From: an uncultured Solirubrobacterales bacterium
Lineage (GTDB): Bacteria; Actinomycetota; Thermoleophilia; Solirubrobacterales; Solirubrobacteraceae
Direction: 5' to 3'
DNA length: 8,811 bases
Assembly (NCBI GenBank): GCA_903953065.1
Contig: CAJBIG010000106.1
Coordinates: 1 to 8,811, forward strand
The notes beneath the pieces are model-generated. The model saw only the letters and a program-made list of their open reading frames with translations, was not told where the DNA came from and did not search any database. The position numbers and the translations under genes were made by a program. Below, one piece after another: positions 6,474 to 8,811 of this stretch. Positions within the stretch are counted from its first letter, which is position 1. Each line of letters begins with the position of its first letter.

Positions 6474-6480
6474 CTGGCTA
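6452..6480 (-). promoter_or_regulatory. Candidate promoter of the acyl-CoA synthetase gene
   Basis: On the minus strand TAGCCA (6475-6480; 4 of 6 to TTGACA) and TAGTTT (6452-6457; fits TANNNT) are separated by exactly 17 bp. A start near 6445 would give a leader of about 26 nt containing the AAGGAGA site. It overlaps the terminator hairpin, so the two calls share the same bases. Confidence 0.3.
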
Positions 6481-7557
6481 TTAGCGCAGGCCAAAGCCCT
6501 CGCCTTGAAGTCTGGAGATGTCATTTGTCAGGCCGACGGCGAAAAGAATCAAGATCAGGACGAAGCCGACGGCGCTGGCGCGCTCCATCACCGAATACGC
6601 AATTGGGCGACCGCGCAGCTTCTCGGCAATCGCCCAGAATATGTGGCCGCCGTCGAGCGGAAGGAACGGGAACAGATTGATCAACGCAAGTGAGAGCGAG
6701 ATGATTGCGAGAACACTGAGAGCCTGGGCGACGTCGAATTCAAAGGATTGGCGTGTTACCTCATAACTGCCCACTACCCCGGAGATCTCCTTTCGCGCCT
6801 GCGGGTCATAGGCGAGCCTCGAGAGTGCGCTCATCGTCAGCGTCGTGACGCGCCACATCTCGGTGGCGCTGCGCGAAGCCGCGGCGACCGGTCCCAAGGT
6901 TTCGCGCTCAATCGCGAAGTTGAAACCAAGCCTCGTCTTCTTTGCTGCGGCGTCGTAGCGAGGCGTCAGCAGCAGGGCCTGAGTTGCCCCTCCCCTCTCC
7001 ACAATCACGCGAACAGGGGTTGCTGCCGCGCACCCTTCCGTCTGAGCTCCGGGGCAGCGATGCTTCGAAATGGCGGCCCCAAGCGCGGCGACATCCCCCT
7101 TCTGACCGTCAACGGAGATCAGCTTGTCGCCCGACTTCAGGGCAGTTGCTGCTGGAGAACCCGGCTCGGTTTGATCGATCGTGCTCGACGCTGAGCTCAA
7201 GCCAATGACTACGAAAAGTCCGAAAAAGATCACGAACGCCACGAGCACGTTCATCAGTGGTCCAGCAGCAATGACGAAGATTCGCTTGTTGACCGCCATC
7301 CGGGAGTACGAACGCTCTTGCAACTCCGGCGGGATCTCCTCGTTCGGGTTCATGCCCATGATCCGTACGTAGCCGCCGAGCGGAATCAATCCGATGCAGT
7401 ACTCAGTTTCGCCTTTAGTTTTCTTCCAAATGTGCGGCGGAAAGAAGAGCGAGAAGCGCTCGACCCGCATCCCAACCTTCTTCGCAGCCCAGAAGTGGCC
7501 TAGCTCGTGAATCATTACGAGAGCTGAGAAGCCAGCGAAGGCGAGCAGATAACTCAT
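6481..7557 (-). CDS. rseP: Site-2 family intramembrane zinc metalloprotease (RseP/Rip1, peptidase M50)
   Basis: Membrane protease of 358 residues. Such enzymes make the second, intramembrane cut in regulated proteolysis, typically of anti-sigma factors in envelope stress. The first helix (about 3-23) carries the zinc motif HELGH (17-21: His17, Glu18, His21). GLIPLGGYVRIMGM (56-69) is the family's membrane re-entrant region. A second helix spans about 92-118. One PDZ domain follows at roughly 122-200 (EPGSPAATALKSGDKLISVDG at 131-151). The third helix at about 278-300 leads into NLFPFLPLDGGH (294-305) with zinc ligand Asp302, and a last helix lies at about 327-345. It is shorter than E. coli RseP (about 450 residues, two PDZ domains) and closer to single-PDZ actinobacterial Rip1. 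Cys168 and Cys176 lie in the PDZ region. ATG 7555-7557 gives the expected N-terminus, though the ribosome site is weak. It is 24 nt downstream of dxr, which implies an operon. Confidence 0.95.
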   Translation of the reverse strand: MSYLLAFAGFSALVMIHELGHFWAAKKVGMRVERFSLFFPPHIWKKTKGETEYCIGLIPLGGYVRIMGMNPNEEIPPELQERSYSRMAVNKRIFVIAAGPLMNVLVAFVIFFGLFVVIGLSSASSTIDQTEPGSPAATALKSGDKLISVDGQKGDVAALGAAISKHRCPGAQTEGCAAATPVRVIVERGGATQALLLTPRYDAAAKKTRLGFNFAIERETLGPVAAASRSATEMWRVTTLTMSALSRLAYDPQARKEISGVVGSYEVTRQSFEFDVAQALSVLAIISLSLALINLFPFLPLDGGHIFWAIAEKLRGRPIAYSVMERASAVGFVLILILFAVGLTNDISRLQGEGFGLR

Positions 7558-7581
7558 CTCTGGAAGTGTAGGAGTCGCTAA

Positions 7582-8736
7582 CTACGCGAGCGCTGTTAAG
7601 TGCGCGGCTGCCGCGCCGCGCGCAGCGCGATCGGCTTCGATCAAAGTCGCAAATGAATAGCTCTGCTCGATCTCGGCGGCGGCGAGAGTTGCCTCGATCA
7701 CTTCGGCGATCTGGAGGAAGCTGCAGCGGCGGTCCAAGAATGCGGCCACGGCAACCTCATTCGCGGCGTTCAGCACACACGGTGCCGTGCCACCTGCCCG
7801 TCCAGCAGCAAGCGCCAAGCCCAGGCATGGGAAGGCATCGTTGTCGACCGCCTCAAACTCCAATGAACCAAGCTGCTCAAGGTTGAGCTGCGGCAGCTCG
7901 AGTTTCGCGCGCTGTGGCCAGTGCAGCGCGTACGCGATCGGGACCTTCATGTCGGGGTATCCGAGGTGCGCCAACGATGACCCGTCCGAGAGCGAGATCA
8001 TCGCGTGAACCACCGACTGAGGGTGAATTACTACCTCCACATCGTCGTAGGAGGTACCGAACAGCTGATGGGCTTCAATCACTTCCAGCCCTTTGTTCAT
8101 CAGTGTCGCCGAGTCGATTGAGATCTTCCCGCCCATCTTCCACGTCGGATGGTCGAGCGCCTCTTCGACGGTGACCGATTCGAGCTCGGCGCGGCTGCGG
8201 CCACGGAACGGGCCACCTGAAGCAGTCAAGGTGAGCCGTTCAATCGTTCCTGGCGACTGGCCCTTTTCGCTGCCGATCAGCTGGTAGAGGGCGGAGTGCT
8301 CCGAATCAACGGGGAGCAAGCGGGCGCCGGTAGCAGCGGCCAGTTCGATCACGAGCTCGCCGCCAACAACCAGCGACTCCTTGTTGGCCAGCGCGAGGTC
8401 GATTCCTTCGGTGAGTGTGATTACGGTGGCGGCGAGGCCGGCTGAGCCGACGATCGCGTTTAGCACCAGATCAGGCTCGGCGCCAAGGATCAGCTGGGCG
8501 AGCGCCTCGGGGCCGCTCAGAACCTCACCGTCCCAGCTCGCGCGAGCTTGCTCAGCACTCTCCTCGTCGGCTATCGCAACTCGGCGGACGCCATGCCGAC
8601 TGGCCTGCGCAATCAGCTCTTCCCAGCGACGGTCGGCGGATAGCGCGACCAGTTCAAGGTCGTCTGCGGCGGCGAGGAGTTCGAGCGCCTGAGTGCCGAT
8701 CGAACCGGTTGAGCCAAGAATTACGAGTCTGCGCAT
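7582..8736 (-). CDS. dxr: 1-deoxy-D-xylulose 5-phosphate reductoisomerase (Dxr/IspC)
   Basis: Cytosolic NADPH- and divalent-metal-dependent enzyme converting DXP to 2-C-methyl-D-erythritol 4-phosphate, the committed MEP step and the fosmidomycin target. The 384-residue product has the NADPH-binding GSTGSIGTQ (8-16), ANKESLVVGGEL (117-128) and metal ligands Asp144 and Glu146 in LPVDSEHSA. It also has the phosphate-binding ASGGPFRG (172-179), the flexible-loop segment HPTWKMGGKISIDSATLMNKGLE ending in the third metal ligand Glu218, and IHPQSVVHAM (237-246). All residues expected for catalysis are present. The ATG at 8734-8736 is 12 nt after the cdsA stop; no strong Shine-Dalgarno is seen, so coupling to cdsA translation is likely. 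rseP follows 24 nt downstream. ispG of the same pathway lies about 4 kb further on the same strand. Confidence 0.97.
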   Translation of the reverse strand: MRRLVILGSTGSIGTQALELLAAADDLELVALSADRRWEELIAQASRHGVRRVAIADEESAEQARASWDGEVLSGPEALAQLILGAEPDLVLNAIVGSAGLAATVITLTEGIDLALANKESLVVGGELVIELAAATGARLLPVDSEHSALYQLIGSEKGQSPGTIERLTLTASGGPFRGRSRAELESVTVEEALDHPTWKMGGKISIDSATLMNKGLEVIEAHQLFGTSYDDVEVVIHPQSVVHAMISLSDGSSLAHLGYPDMKVPIAYALHWPQRAKLELPQLNLEQLGSLEFEAVDNDAFPCLGLALAAGRAGGTAPCVLNAANEVAVAAFLDRRCSFLQIAEVIEATLAAAEIEQSYSFATLIEADRAARGAAAAHLTALA

Positions 8737-8748
8737 CGGCGTCAGGCG

Positions 8749-8811
8749 CTAGAGCAGCGCGGTCCAGACGTAATAGCCGGCGACAATTGAAAAGCAGACC
8801 GCGTCGAGGCG
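8749..8811 (-). CDS. cdsA: Phosphatidate cytidylyltransferase, extreme C-terminus (gene continues beyond window)
   Basis: An open frame runs from the window edge to TAG at 8749-8751, encoding only 20 residues: RLDAVCFSIVAGYYVWTALL. The R-L-D-(A/S) followed by a hydrophobic helix is the typical end of CdsA, where the last membrane segment follows the GHGG..DR.DS signature. CdsA makes CDP-diacylglycerol from phosphatidate and CTP. The call leans on this short match plus position, since cdsA directly precedes dxr and rseP in many bacteria. Twelve nt separate it from dxr. Confidence 0.75.
   Translation of the reverse strand, partial: RLDAVCFSIVAGYYVWTALL

Noticed and set aside
1..8811. CRISPR arrays, insertion sequences, tRNA/rRNA genes, phage or toxin-antitoxin modules
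   Set aside because: No regularly spaced repeats, transposase or integrase motifs, inverted-repeat-bounded segments or tRNA-like folds were seen, and coding genes fill almost all of the window.

Overview
The window looks like a chromosomal stretch of a moderately high-GC actinobacterium. Codon use is GC-rich, GTG is used as a start, and the order cdsA-dxr-rseP with ispG nearby on the same strand is the actinobacterial arrangement (in Mycobacterium tuberculosis dxr-rip1-gcpE are adjacent). The style of the secreted glycoside-hydrolase-like proteins would suit Thermoleophilia/Solirubrobacterales. That class-level placement is an inference, not something the sequence proves.

Layout. Positions 1-2206 (+) hold two adjacent paralogous genes for secreted clan-A glycoside-hydrolase-like proteins. 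The first is cut by the window edge; the second is complete. They run head-on into ispG (2214-3497, -), the [4Fe-4S] enzyme of the penultimate MEP step. A 57-bp divergent spacer then leads to an FMN-dependent alpha-hydroxy-acid oxidase/dehydrogenase (3555-4628, +). Its end overlaps by 19 bp, convergently, the end of a FadD15-type long-chain acyl-CoA synthetase (4610-6418, -). Next, on the minus strand, come rseP, a site-2 intramembrane protease (6481-7557), dxr, the first committed MEP enzyme (7582-8736), and the last 20 codons of cdsA (8749-8811).

How the genes relate. cdsA, dxr and rseP are tightly packed (12- and 24-nt gaps) and read as one transcription unit for phospholipid and isoprenoid precursor synthesis plus envelope stress proteolysis. 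ispG would normally follow rseP. Here a same-strand acyl-CoA synthetase and an opposite-strand flavoenzyme lie between them. ispG appears to have its own, possibly leaderless, promoter, and a terminator-like hairpin with seven T residues sits just after rseP. The GH-like pair is a separate secreted-protein locus.

All coding regions are accounted for, and no gene-free stretch exceeds about 65 bp. I saw no RNA gene, mobile element, CRISPR array or phage feature. I found no clear new multi-gene system. The most unusual points are the split dxr-rseP-ispG cluster, the Tyr in place of the usual Asn beside the GH acid/base Glu, and the acidic C-terminal tail on IspG.
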